Below the pieces are notes generated by a model. The model did not search any database. It was not told the origin of the DNA and worked only from the letters and a program-made list of their open reading frames with translations. 64,000 nt of DNA from assembly GCA_015061945.1 (NCBI GenBank), contig SUVP01000003.1, forward strand, positions 62,001-126,000, written 5' to 3'. This stretch comes from Opitutales bacterium (GTDB lineage: Bacteria > Verrucomicrobiota > Verrucomicrobiia > Opitutales > Intestinicryptomonadaceae). Positions 33,414-42,106 of the stretch are shown here, one piece after another (position 1 is the first letter of the stretch; each line of letters opens with the position of its first letter). A program made the translations under genes and the position numbers.

Positions 33414-34648
33414 TTTAGTGTACTAAAAAATTCTTTTGCTGGAAAATAAAAATCACCAGCACCAACGATTGCTACGTTGATTTTCTGCGTGTTTTTATCA
33501 TTTAACTTGTCTGTTATAATTTTGAAGAAATCTTCAGGTTTCGCAAGCATAATACGCATAGATTTTGCGGAAATTACATCACTTTCTCCGAGTGGATCGA
33601 ATGGCTCGCTTGCTGGATAAACGGGCAGAAGTAAAACGTGAGAATTTGATGTTGCGTGAGAATCGAGAATCTTTGCAAAGTCGTCTGCAAATTTGCGAGT
33701 TCGCGTGTAGCGATGCGGTTGAAAAAGTATTATTTTTTCGCCGTCAAATTTTTCAGAAAACCAATTTAAGAACGACATCACTTCGTTTGGATGATGTGCA
33801 TAATCGGCTATTGCTCGCAATTTTGGAGTATCGCAAATTATTTCTTGGCGACGCATTAGTCCACGAAAATCATCGAAAACGTTGTTATTTAATTTTTCTC
33901 CAAACGTTTCTTCGTATGCGACTTTCGCCATGGCACGATTTATCTGCATAAAATCACCTTCGGCTTTTACTGCTCGTGATGGCGTTTTGGAGCGTTGTGC
34001 GATGCGTGCAAGTATCGCATCGTTTTCTGGGTATATCACAATTTTTTTCGTTCGAGCAAAGAGCCGTTCAAACATTTCTTCGAGCTTTTGCGTGTCGGCA
34101 TATGTGTCGGTATGGTCGAGGTCAGCGTTGAGTGCAACGCAAACTTCGGGCGAAAAATTTTCGATAGTACCGTCGCTTTCGTCTATTTCAGAAATGAGTG
34201 GTTTGCCGTCTTGACAATATTTGTGCATCGGGAAATTTGACGGAATTGCACCAACTAAATATCCGCTATCTTTTTTGTTTTTTATTATGCAATGTGCCAA
34301 AAGTGCACTGACTGTACTTTTGCCGTGGCTACCGACTATTGCAGTCAATTTGCGAGTCGCACAAATTTTGCTCCAGCATTCACCACGTCGAGATATATTA
34401 TTGCAACCTGTTTCTTTTTCGATTTCACCGATGCGTCGTTTCAGTGCTGTGCTGATTATTATTTTTCTGTCGGTTTCGATTTTATGTAATGGGCTAAATA
34501 CGATTCCGCAATTTTCGAGCTTTGTTTTTAGTTGAATATTTGGGCAATCGTCAAAGCCTTGCACATCTGCTCCACCGTCTTTTAAAAAGGAAGCCAAAGG
34601 TGCCATACCCATTCCGCAGACACCTAACATATAATATTTTTCCGACAT
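33410..34648 (-). CDS. murC: UDP-N-acetylmuramate--L-alanine ligase
   Basis: 412-aa Mur ligase adding the first stem residue. Shown by GVCGMGMAPLASFLKDGGADVQGFD (Rossmann domain), IVGSHGKSTVSALLAH (ATP loop; the family more often has GTHGKTT), SEIDESDGT, ALNADLDHTD and ADYAHHPNEV plus FQPHRYTRT, the last two diagnostic of MurC. It is somewhat shorter than the usual 450-480 aa. Its start overlaps the murG stop by one base. Confidence 0.93.
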   Translation of the reverse strand: MSEKYYMLGVCGMGMAPLASFLKDGGADVQGFDDCPNIQLKTKLENCGIVFSPLHKIETDRKIIISTALKRRIGEIEKETGCNNISRRGECWSKICATRKLTAIVGSHGKSTVSALLAHCIIKNKKDSGYLVGAIPSNFPMHKYCQDGKPLISEIDESDGTIENFSPEVCVALNADLDHTDTYADTQKLEEMFERLFARTKKIVIYPENDAILARIAQRSKTPSRAVKAEGDFMQINRAMAKVAYEETFGEKLNNNVFDDFRGLMRRQEIICDTPKLRAIADYAHHPNEVMSFLNWFSEKFDGEKIILFQPHRYTRTRKFADDFAKILDSHATSNSHVLLLPVYPASEPFDPLGESDVISAKSMRIMLAKPEDFFKIITDKLNDKNTQKINVAIVGAGDFYFPAKEFFSTLK

Positions 34649-35745
34649 TATTCTATTTCTCCGCTCGCAATTGCAGAAAGGTCGGCAACTATTCTCGATG
34701 TATCGTTTTGGTCGTCAACACGACTAAGATTTTTTATCATTCTCGTTCTCAAATTTGTATTTGAAAACAATTCTTTTACTTCATCGAAAAGTGTAGATAA
34801 TTTAGTTTGTTCAACAACGACACAAGCACCTTGTCTTTCAAAACATTTTGCATTTTCAAGTTGATGGTTATCGGCTGCGTAAGGGTAGGGGATTAGTGCC
34901 GACGGAATTCTGCAACGTGCCAATTCGGCGATTGTACCAGCTCCAGCTCTCGCTACTATCACTTGCGAAGCCGACATTGCCGATGCCATATTATCGCAAA
35001 ATTCGAGGAATTTTATTTTGCGAATTTTTCCGTCGGGCGACATTTTTTCTCTGTCCTGATATTTACCTTTTCCTTGTCCGCAAACGCAGAGAACGTCGAT
35101 ATTTTGTTCTGCTAATTTTTCAAAATTATCATTCGCCCAATCATTGAGAACTAACGCACCCTGACTCCCTCCGAGGACGACTAAAAGATTTGCCGATTCA
35201 TCAAAACCAAAAAATTCCTTCGATTCTTTTTCGGGCAATTTTTTGATTTCACTTCTTATCGGATAGCCCGAGTACTTAACTTGCCCTGATTTTCTGCGTG
35301 GGATTTTTACGCCAAATGGAACGTAGATTCGCTTGGCAAAACGTCCGAGTAGACGAGTCGCCTTGCCGGCTTTTCGGTTTGCTTCGTGCAATACAATCGG
35401 GATTCCAAGCCATATCGATGCGAGCGAAAATCCGAGCGAATTAAATCCACCAAAGCTTATCACAACATCTACTTTTTCTTTTTTGAGAGTTTTTATTCCA
35501 AACGCAATAGAGCGTCGCAACTCTGCCAAAAATCTCAAAAATTTAATTGGATTTTTCGACAGTGCCATCCCTGGAGCTTTGATAACATTCAAATCTGTAT
35601 ACTTGCCGATAAGGCGTGAGTCCACATCTTTACGGCTGATTACAAAACTTGCTTTGTGTCCGGCTTCAATAAGAGATTGTCCGACTGCTAACCCTGGTGC
35701 AAGGTGTCCACCAGTTCCTCCGCATAAAATGATAAAATTACTCAT
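34648..35745 (-). CDS. murG: UDP-GlcNAc--lipid I GlcNAc transferase MurG
   Basis: 365-aa GT28 enzyme completing lipid II on the inner membrane face. The N-terminal glycine-rich GGTGGHLAPGLAVGQ, FGGFNSLGFSLA with HEANRKAGKATRLL, the second glycine loop VVLGGSQGALVLN and the acceptor-domain segment VIVARAGAGTIAELARCRIPSALIPYPYAADNHQ are all family marks. It overlaps ftsW by 4 nt and murC by 1. Confidence 0.96.
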   Translation of the reverse strand: MSNFIILCGGTGGHLAPGLAVGQSLIEAGHKASFVISRKDVDSRLIGKYTDLNVIKAPGMALSKNPIKFLRFLAELRRSIAFGIKTLKKEKVDVVISFGGFNSLGFSLASIWLGIPIVLHEANRKAGKATRLLGRFAKRIYVPFGVKIPRRKSGQVKYSGYPIRSEIKKLPEKESKEFFGFDESANLLVVLGGSQGALVLNDWANDNFEKLAEQNIDVLCVCGQGKGKYQDREKMSPDGKIRKIKFLEFCDNMASAMSASQVIVARAGAGTIAELARCRIPSALIPYPYAADNHQLENAKCFERQGACVVVEQTKLSTLFDEVKELFSNTNLRTRMIKNLSRVDDQNDTSRIVADLSAIASGEIE

Positions 35746-36860
35746 AATTCACCTGCTTTTATTTTCTTTGGGGTATTCCATGAGCGGATGCAATTTACAA
35801 TTAACCCAGTGAATGCAAACATCATCACAAGGTTTGATCCGCCGTAGCTTATAAATGGGAGTGATATACCTTTTGTTGGCATCAAGCCAGTAACAACGCA
35901 CATATTTGACAACGCTTGAACTACAATCATAAGTAGTGCGCCTATCGCAACAGAAAATTCATAGAGGTTTGGTGCTTTTTTCAAATTCCAAATTCCGACC
36001 AAAAGGATAATCATAAAAAGTAGGGCGACTAACATTGTGCAAATCATCCCCATTTCTTCGCCGACGATTGCAAATACAAAGTCGGTATGTGCTTCGGGCA
36101 AAAAAGAAAGTTGTTGTCTGCCTTGACCGATTCCAACGCCAGTAATTTGTCCGGAGCCGAATGCGAGAATACCTTGATAAAGCTGATATGAACCTTCTGT
36201 TTTTGTCCCTTCGATATCGAGAAAACTCAATACACGTTTGAGTCGGACAGGGTCGTTATATACCATTATGCAGAAGCCGATAAGGGCAGGTGTTGCCAAT
36301 GCTAATATCTGATAAATCTTTGCTCCGGCTAAGAAAATTAGCGACATCCCGATTGCTCCGATTACCGCAGTCGTACCAAAGTCTGGCTCTAAAATAATCG
36401 GCACACAAAATACTCCGACGATTGCAAGTGGTTTTATCAAACCATCGATGAATGAGCTCATCTTGCGTTGATTGTCGTACAGATAACTCGAAAGCAAAAT
36501 TACAAATGAGAATTTTGCGATATCACTTGGTTGTATTGCAAAAACTTTAAGATTTATCCAGCGGTGCGAACCGTTTACTTCTGGAAAGAAAAACACCAAG
36601 CACAATAAAATAAGAGATATAATTGCGAATGGAATAGATATAGATTTCAGAAATTTTAAGTCGATAAAACTTGTAAAAAGCCCAGCGAAAATTGCGATAA
36701 CTAACCACATCGCTTGTTTGCGGACAATTCCGTACGGGTCTGTCGCACCGGCTCCTGCACTCGTTAAGATGAGTAGACCGAGTGCAGTCAACACCAAAAC
36801 GGGTAGTACGATTGCTACCCATGCACTAATTACAGGCGATTTACTTTTTTTTAAATCCAT
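35742..36860 (-). CDS. ftsW: Lipid II polymerase / division protein FtsW
   Basis: 372-aa SEDS-family polytopic membrane protein with about ten transmembrane helices, the septal glycosyltransferase partner of FtsI. Diagnostic: SSYLYDNQRKM, IILEPDFGTTAVIGAIGMSLIFLAGAK, LAFGSGQITGVGIGQGRQQLSFLPEAHTDFVFAIVGEE-type loop and the C-terminal GISLPFISYGGSNLVMMF. It begins 15 nt after the LysM gene and overlaps murG. Confidence 0.96.
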   Translation of the reverse strand: MDLKKSKSPVISAWVAIVLPVLVLTALGLLILTSAGAGATDPYGIVRKQAMWLVIAIFAGLFTSFIDLKFLKSISIPFAIISLILLCLVFFFPEVNGSHRWINLKVFAIQPSDIAKFSFVILLSSYLYDNQRKMSSFIDGLIKPLAIVGVFCVPIILEPDFGTTAVIGAIGMSLIFLAGAKIYQILALATPALIGFCIMVYNDPVRLKRVLSFLDIEGTKTEGSYQLYQGILAFGSGQITGVGIGQGRQQLSFLPEAHTDFVFAIVGEEMGMICTMLVALLFMIILLVGIWNLKKAPNLYEFSVAIGALLMIVVQALSNMCVVTGLMPTKGISLPFISYGGSNLVMMFAFTGLIVNCIRSWNTPKKIKAGEL

Positions 36861-36875
36861 TCCCCCGCTCCCGAA

Positions 36876-38051
36876 TTAGAGTTCAATTACGGGAGGGTTT
36901 GTGTTTTGTACAGGAGCAACAGGCGAAACTGTTTGTACAGGTTCAGCTGTTGTTGTAGTTGGTGCAGAAGTTGGTGTTGGTTCTGGTGTAACTACAACTG
37001 GAGGAGTACTTGGTTTTTGAGGCTCTTGTGTAGTTGGTTTTTCAACAACAACTGGTTTTGGCTCAACAGGTGCTGGCTTTGCTGTTTCTTGCTTTACTGC
37101 TTTTCTTGAAACGATTGTAAGCTTTTGACCTATTCTCAATTTGCGAGCATCTTTTATGGAATTCTTTTCCATAATTGCCTTGACTGATGTCCCATATTTA
37201 AGAGCGATTGCACCGAGTGTTTCACCACTTTTTACAACGTGCAAAACTTCACCTTCTGCGAGTTTTACTTCGGGTTTTGCTTCAGCTGTTGCTGTTGCAG
37301 TTGTGCTTGTTGCGTTCTTTGAAACATTCAACTTTTGACCAATTCTGATATTGTGATTTTTAAGATTATTGATTGCCATCAACTGCTTCACCGACATCTT
37401 GTATTTGCGAGCAATCTTTCCGAGATAATCGCCTTTCTTGACGATATAAGTTGTCAACTCTTCTGTCTCAACATTTGTCGATTCTGTTTTTGGTGCAGTT
37501 GGAACAGCTGGTACAACTTCAGCAGTTGGTTCTGGTGCAGGCAATGCTATTTCTTGACCAACGCGAATTACGCTTGAGCGATCCATTCCGTTAATTTCAA
37601 GAATCTTGTTGAGTGATACTTTGTTTTTCTTTGCAATCTTTGCGAGTGAATCGCCTTTTTGCACTTTATATGTAATCAAATTAGCGTCTGTTGTTTTTGG
37701 TTTTACAACAGGTGGTTCGCTTGGCTTTACAACTTCAGTTGTTTCAGTTTTCTTGTCGTCCGAAACAATTTCTTCTTGTTTACCGCCACCCATTTGCCAC
37801 TGTGGGCGAGTCGGAGGAACGCGAAGTGCAGAACTTCCTTCTGGAGGTAGCACTTCTTTTTTTGCTTCTTCTTTTTTAGCTTCCTCTATCTGAGCTTTTT
37901 CTTCGTTAGAAGGAACTATTTCTTCTACCGTCGATTTTGCTGACGTAGGCTTTGTTTCTGGTTCGGAACTGCATCCTGCTTGGAAGAGAAGCACGCCGAT
38001 AACCAATGCGTGAAATGCGATTATTGTACTGATTGCAACTGATTTTTTCAT
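36876..38051 (-). CDS. Membrane-anchored triple-LysM protein inside the dcw cluster
   Basis: 391 aa. An N-terminal hydrophobic segment ends in QAGC at residue 27, a lipobox-like site with an unusual -3 residue, so lipoprotein anchoring is plausible but unproven. Three LysM peptidoglycan-binding repeats follow at about 126-170, 200-244 and 269-314 (each YxVxxGDxLxxIAxK...IRxGQxL), joined by Pro/Thr/Ala-rich linkers; the tail is low-complexity Pro/Thr. There is no catalytic domain. Placement between murD and ftsW suggests a role at the growing wall or septum. I know no characterised equivalent. Confidence 0.88.
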   Translation of the reverse strand: MKKSVAISTIIAFHALVIGVLLFQAGCSSEPETKPTSAKSTVEEIVPSNEEKAQIEEAKKEEAKKEVLPPEGSSALRVPPTRPQWQMGGGKQEEIVSDDKKTETTEVVKPSEPPVVKPKTTDANLITYKVQKGDSLAKIAKKNKVSLNKILEINGMDRSSVIRVGQEIALPAPEPTAEVVPAVPTAPKTESTNVETEELTTYIVKKGDYLGKIARKYKMSVKQLMAINNLKNHNIRIGQKLNVSKNATSTTATATAEAKPEVKLAEGEVLHVVKSGETLGAIALKYGTSVKAIMEKNSIKDARKLRIGQKLTIVSRKAVKQETAKPAPVEPKPVVVEKPTTQEPQKPSTPPVVVTPEPTPTSAPTTTTAEPVQTVSPVAPVQNTNPPVIEL

Positions 38052-38085
38052 ATTAGAATACCTCTTATTTTTATATTTATTTTTA

Positions 38086-39384
38086 CTATTTTTTTAAATT
38101 CTTCAAACACAAAACTTCATTTTTGAAAGATTTTCCACGTTCCGAGTAGCTCGAGAACATTCCGAAGCTCGAAAACGCTGGGCTGAACAGTACTGCCGAC
38201 CCTTTTTTTGACATAGACATCGCTTTTTCGACTGCGTCTTTCATAGAATCGCAAACGCAAACTCCGTCAGATAATTTGCCGTCGAGCATACATTTTAATT
38301 TTTCTGCAGTTTGACCTATTAAGATAGCACTCTTTGCCGATTGACATATTGCGTCGACAAGCTCTGTTAAATCACAATTTTTATCTTTCCCGCCACCAAT
38401 CCAAATTAGATGATTCTCATCTTTTAATTCTTGCAATGCACCGATTGTAGCGTGTGCATTTGTCGCTTTTGAATCGTTGTAGAAGCGAACCTGATTTACT
38501 TCTATCGGCGTTGAAAATCTGAATGCGGGCAAATCGAATGTTTTTGCACTTTCTTCAAACTTATCTTTTGTAATTCCAAATTCTTTGCCGACTTCAATCG
38601 CCATATTGAAATTACGCGATTGTATTGAATTATCGAATGGCGTCGGTGCAGGGACTGGATTATTTTCATCCAAAACTATTACATTTTCAGAAATTGTAAT
38701 ATTTTGTGATTTTGCAAAATCTTGTACTGAACTGCCGATAAATACTTTGTCTTTTGTAGCTTTTAATAAATTGTTTTTAGCTTGGAAATACTCTTGCATA
38801 TCCTTGTGCCAATCGAGATGGTCTGGAGCAAAGTTTGTCCAAAGAAGTATATCGGGCTTTAAAAATTTTAGATTAGAAGTTTGGAAACTGCTCAATTCAT
38901 AAACTGCAATTTTGTTTTTATCGCTTCCAAATTCTGCACAATATTGACTTAATGGAAAGCCGATGTTGCCTGTGGATATTGCATCGAACCCACATTCATT
39001 GAGAACTTTAGTTATAAATTTTGTGAGTGTAGTTTTTCCGTTTGTCCCAGTGATTGCGATAATTTTTCCTCTCCACGCAAGTGCGGAAAAATCGGCTTCG
39101 CAGACGGCGCTTGCTCCGTTTTCTTCGGCGAGAGTTATCCATTTGTGGTCTGGACGGAATGCGGGAGAATATACAACTAATGCGTGATTTTTCGCAGTGT
39201 GTTCGTCAAACGGTTGCAATAATTCTCCTGCAATTTCTCCAGTTTTTTTAGAGTTAGCTTCGGCGTAAAAAACCGACTCAATTCCAAGTGAATCGAGCAG
39301 TTTTTTGGTTGCAGTACCACTTGCACCTGTTCCAAAAATTGCAACAGGTTTATCGGCACAAAGCTCTCTGATTTTTTCTATCAT
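38086..39384 (-). CDS. murD: UDP-N-acetylmuramoylalanine--D-glutamate ligase
   Basis: 432-aa Mur ligase adding D-Glu. Marks: VAIFGTGASGTATKKLLDSLG opening, AITGTNGKTTLTKFI (ATP loop), STGNIGFPLSQY, ELSSFQ, TNFAPDHLDWH, FRFSTPIEVNQVRFYNDSKATNAHAT and WIGGGKDK. These NDSKATN and GGKDK segments separate MurD from other Mur ligases. Its start base overlaps the mraY stop; 34 nt separate it from the LysM gene. Confidence 0.95.
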   Translation of the reverse strand: MIEKIRELCADKPVAIFGTGASGTATKKLLDSLGIESVFYAEANSKKTGEIAGELLQPFDEHTAKNHALVVYSPAFRPDHKWITLAEENGASAVCEADFSALAWRGKIIAITGTNGKTTLTKFITKVLNECGFDAISTGNIGFPLSQYCAEFGSDKNKIAVYELSSFQTSNLKFLKPDILLWTNFAPDHLDWHKDMQEYFQAKNNLLKATKDKVFIGSSVQDFAKSQNITISENVIVLDENNPVPAPTPFDNSIQSRNFNMAIEVGKEFGITKDKFEESAKTFDLPAFRFSTPIEVNQVRFYNDSKATNAHATIGALQELKDENHLIWIGGGKDKNCDLTELVDAICQSAKSAILIGQTAEKLKCMLDGKLSDGVCVCDSMKDAVEKAMSMSKKGSAVLFSPAFSSFGMFSSYSERGKSFKNEVLCLKNLKK

Positions 39385-40484
39385 TATCTTATCTTGAGTG
39401 TAGCAAGCCCTGCCAACGCAAATATCAACGAGAGAATCCAGAATCTAATTACGACACGTGTTTCTTTCCATCCCTTTAATTCAAAGTGATGGTGGATTGG
39501 CGACATTCTGAAAATTCTTTTCTTTGTGAGTTTATACGAGCCCACTTGCATAATCACCGACATTGCTTCCATCACAAAAATTCCACCGACAAGCACAAGG
39601 GTAATTGGTTGTTGTACCATAAATGCGATTACACCGATGAGTCCGCCGAGTGCGAGCGATCCGGTATCGCCCATAAATACGTCTGCTGGATGAGCGTTGT
39701 ACCAAAGGAACGATAGTGCCGCTCCCAACAATGCACAACATACGACAGTTAATTCTCCCGAAGCAGGGATGTATCTGATAAAAAGATATTCAGCTGTAAT
39801 CATATTGCCCGCAACATACGAGAATACTGCGTATGCGAGTGCGACCGATACTGTACATCCAATAGCGAGTCCATCCACACCATCAGTCAAATTGAGGGCA
39901 TTGCTCGAACCGCCAATCACAAAGAAAATGAATATTGCACCAAACCAAAATGGCATACTTTCGATAAGCGGATATTTCAAGAATGGAATCCAAAGTTCAC
40001 GCATCAATGTGCCGTATTCTTTTGAAAAATACAAAAGAGCGAGTGTGATTATCGATACTGAAATTTGTACTGATAATTTGATTTTACCCGATACTCCTTT
40101 GCTATTCTTTTTGACGATTTTTGTGTAGTCGTCAGCAAAGCCGAGTGCTGTTAGGGCAGAGTATACAAAGAGTGCTACAAACACCAAAAGATTTAGGCGT
40201 GCGAACAAAAGCGAACTTATCATTACCGACGCAAATATAATAATACCGCCCATTGTAGGAGTCCCTTTTTTGCTGTCGTGCAAATCGGCAAGTGCGCCAA
40301 CTTCTTCTTTTGTTCTGAAACTTTGCCCAAATTTTATTCTATGTAAAACTCTTATTATGTATGGAGCAATGATAATTCCAAGTATGAATGAAAATGCCAT
40401 TGCACTCGCACATCTGAATGACAGATAGCGAAACAAACGCAATGGACCAAACCAATCTTCTAAATTTGCAAGTTCAAATAACAT
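39384..40484 (-). CDS. mraY: Phospho-MurNAc-pentapeptide translocase
   Basis: 366-aa membrane enzyme with about ten helices that makes lipid I from UDP-MurNAc-pentapeptide and undecaprenyl phosphate. Conserved segments: KKGTPTMGGIIIF, LGFADDYTKI (catalytic Asp pair), NALNLTDGVDGLA, FLWYNAHPADVFMGDTGSLALGG and RIFRMSPIHHHFELKGW. Start and the murF stop share one base (TAATG). Confidence 0.97.
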   Translation of the reverse strand: MLFELANLEDWFGPLRLFRYLSFRCASAMAFSFILGIIIAPYIIRVLHRIKFGQSFRTKEEVGALADLHDSKKGTPTMGGIIIFASVMISSLLFARLNLLVFVALFVYSALTALGFADDYTKIVKKNSKGVSGKIKLSVQISVSIITLALLYFSKEYGTLMRELWIPFLKYPLIESMPFWFGAIFIFFVIGGSSNALNLTDGVDGLAIGCTVSVALAYAVFSYVAGNMITAEYLFIRYIPASGELTVVCCALLGAALSFLWYNAHPADVFMGDTGSLALGGLIGVIAFMVQQPITLVLVGGIFVMEAMSVIMQVGSYKLTKKRIFRMSPIHHHFELKGWKETRVVIRFWILSLIFALAGLATLKIR

Positions 40485-42091
40485 TAAATTTTCTCTCTTT
40501 CGTCTTCGTCGTCTTCTTCTTCAAAATTTTCATCATCGAAGTCATCCTCATAATCTTCGTCGAAATCTTCGTCATCTTCGGTGTCGTCGAAATCTTCGGA
40601 GTCAGAAGTGTCTTCAATGTCTTCTTCTATTGTTTGTTCTTCGATAGAATCGTCATCCGATTCCACTTGTTCATCATCTTCTTGTTCTGGTTGTGCGGGT
40701 GAATTTAATTTTTCCAGAACAGCACTTGGGAGCGATTTTTCAAGCTCGCAAACTCGGCTACCTTTGACGAAAATGAATCCATCAAGCTGGGCAACTTTTT
40801 CAGATGCTTCTTCGGATGTTTTGTAGACAAAAATATTATTTTCGTTCCAACCATTTTCGAGTAGTCCAGTTTTGTAAACTTCGGCAAAAGCTCCGACGAG
40901 AACTGCGATATCGTTTTCGCGTGGTTGAATATGCGAGCCTACATCTTTGTGATGTGGGTGTGATGCGAGCCCTAATTCTGCCATTGTTCCCAAAACGTAT
41001 GCACGCTTTTCTGCATTTTCAGAAATTTTTGTGAAAAGTGCAAGAGCGTCTCTCATCGAAGTCGGCGAGGCATTGTAGCAGTCGATATAATATTTTGCCG
41101 ACTCCATTTCTACAATACTTCCACGCATTGGCAATGGTGCAAACGTTTCGAGAATCGACGCAATACGTTCTTCTTTTGCACCCAACATCAATGCACCTGC
41201 AATCGCCAAAAGGGCGTTTTCAATCATTCCAGTTGTCATTCGTGGAATTTCAAAATAGAATTCGTCGCCACCTTCGACACACATATCGATTGAAATCGTA
41301 TTTGCGTCGACATCGCCGAGTGCGTATCTAAACACGAGGTCGGCTTTGTATTCAGGAGCGTCTGATGATGCGACAATCGCCTTGCGACAAGTTAATTCAT
41401 CAAATGCTTTCCAGCTGAGAAGATTGTGGTGAATTAAGCACCAACCACCTTCGGCAACACACGAAGCAAGAACTGATTTTTCTTTCGCAACATTTCCAAT
41501 TTGCTCAAATCTTTCGAGGTGAGCAAGCCCGACATTTGTGATTATTGCGATATCGGGTTCAATCATTTCTGCAAGCTCACGCATTTGGTTTGGAGCACCC
41601 ACGCCAGCCTCGACGATTGCGAGCTGATTTTGTCGCAAATCCATTCTTGTCAGCGTGAGGGGAACGCCGAGTTCGTTGTTGAAATTTTTTTCAGTGATGA
41701 GTGGGTTTTTCCATTCAGTCAATTTTGCGAGCATTTCCTTTGTGGAGGTTTTGCCACACGAACCTGTTATTCCGACAACGGGACTATCGAAACGTAATCT
41801 ATGCAGTTTTGCAACTATCTGAAACGCTTTGACAGAATCTTTCACAACAAGCACTGGAACTTCTACATCAAGCTCTCGTTCGGCGATGATTGCAGTTGCA
41901 CCATTTGCGACAGCGTCGCTTGCAAAATCGTGTCCGTCTCGCGTTGCTTTAATTGCGATAAATGCAAAATCTTTTTCGACATTTCTGCTATCGATTGTGA
42001 AGCCTCGTATTTCTGGTCGTTTTTCTGGATTGAGATTTTTCCATTCTCCGCCAGTCCAGTTTTGTAAATCGTCTATTTTAAAAAATGGCAT
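40484..42091 (-). CDS. murF: UDP-MurNAc-tripeptide--D-Ala-D-Ala ligase with acidic tail
   Basis: 535-aa Mur ligase completing the pentapeptide. Residues 1-460 are ordinary MurF: FTIDSRNVEKDFAFIAIKATRDGHDF, GITGSCGKTSTKEML, FNNELGVPLTLTRM, EAGVGAPNQM, INYN-type YIDCYNASPTSM and VLGTMAELG. Residues about 466-535 are an appended tail made almost only of Asp and Glu with a few Ser/Tyr/Phe (for example DEDFDEDYEDDFDDENFEEE). The tail is in frame up to the mraY start, so it is real coding sequence rather than read-through into another gene. Confidence 0.94.
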   Translation of the reverse strand: MPFFKIDDLQNWTGGEWKNLNPEKRPEIRGFTIDSRNVEKDFAFIAIKATRDGHDFASDAVANGATAIIAERELDVEVPVLVVKDSVKAFQIVAKLHRLRFDSPVVGITGSCGKTSTKEMLAKLTEWKNPLITEKNFNNELGVPLTLTRMDLRQNQLAIVEAGVGAPNQMRELAEMIEPDIAIITNVGLAHLERFEQIGNVAKEKSVLASCVAEGGWCLIHHNLLSWKAFDELTCRKAIVASSDAPEYKADLVFRYALGDVDANTISIDMCVEGGDEFYFEIPRMTTGMIENALLAIAGALMLGAKEERIASILETFAPLPMRGSIVEMESAKYYIDCYNASPTSMRDALALFTKISENAEKRAYVLGTMAELGLASHPHHKDVGSHIQPRENDIAVLVGAFAEVYKTGLLENGWNENNIFVYKTSEEASEKVAQLDGFIFVKGSRVCELEKSLPSAVLEKLNSPAQPEQEDDEQVESDDDSIEEQTIEEDIEDTSDSEDFDDTEDDEDFDEDYEDDFDDENFEEEDDEDEREKI

Positions 42092-42106
42092 AATTTTTCT
42101 TTTGTT

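Noticed and set aside
40984-40997. TTGTTCCCAAAA, matching half of the BMC operator palindrome
   Set aside because: It encodes part of the conserved MurF motif VLGTMAEL on the minus strand and has no matching right arm.
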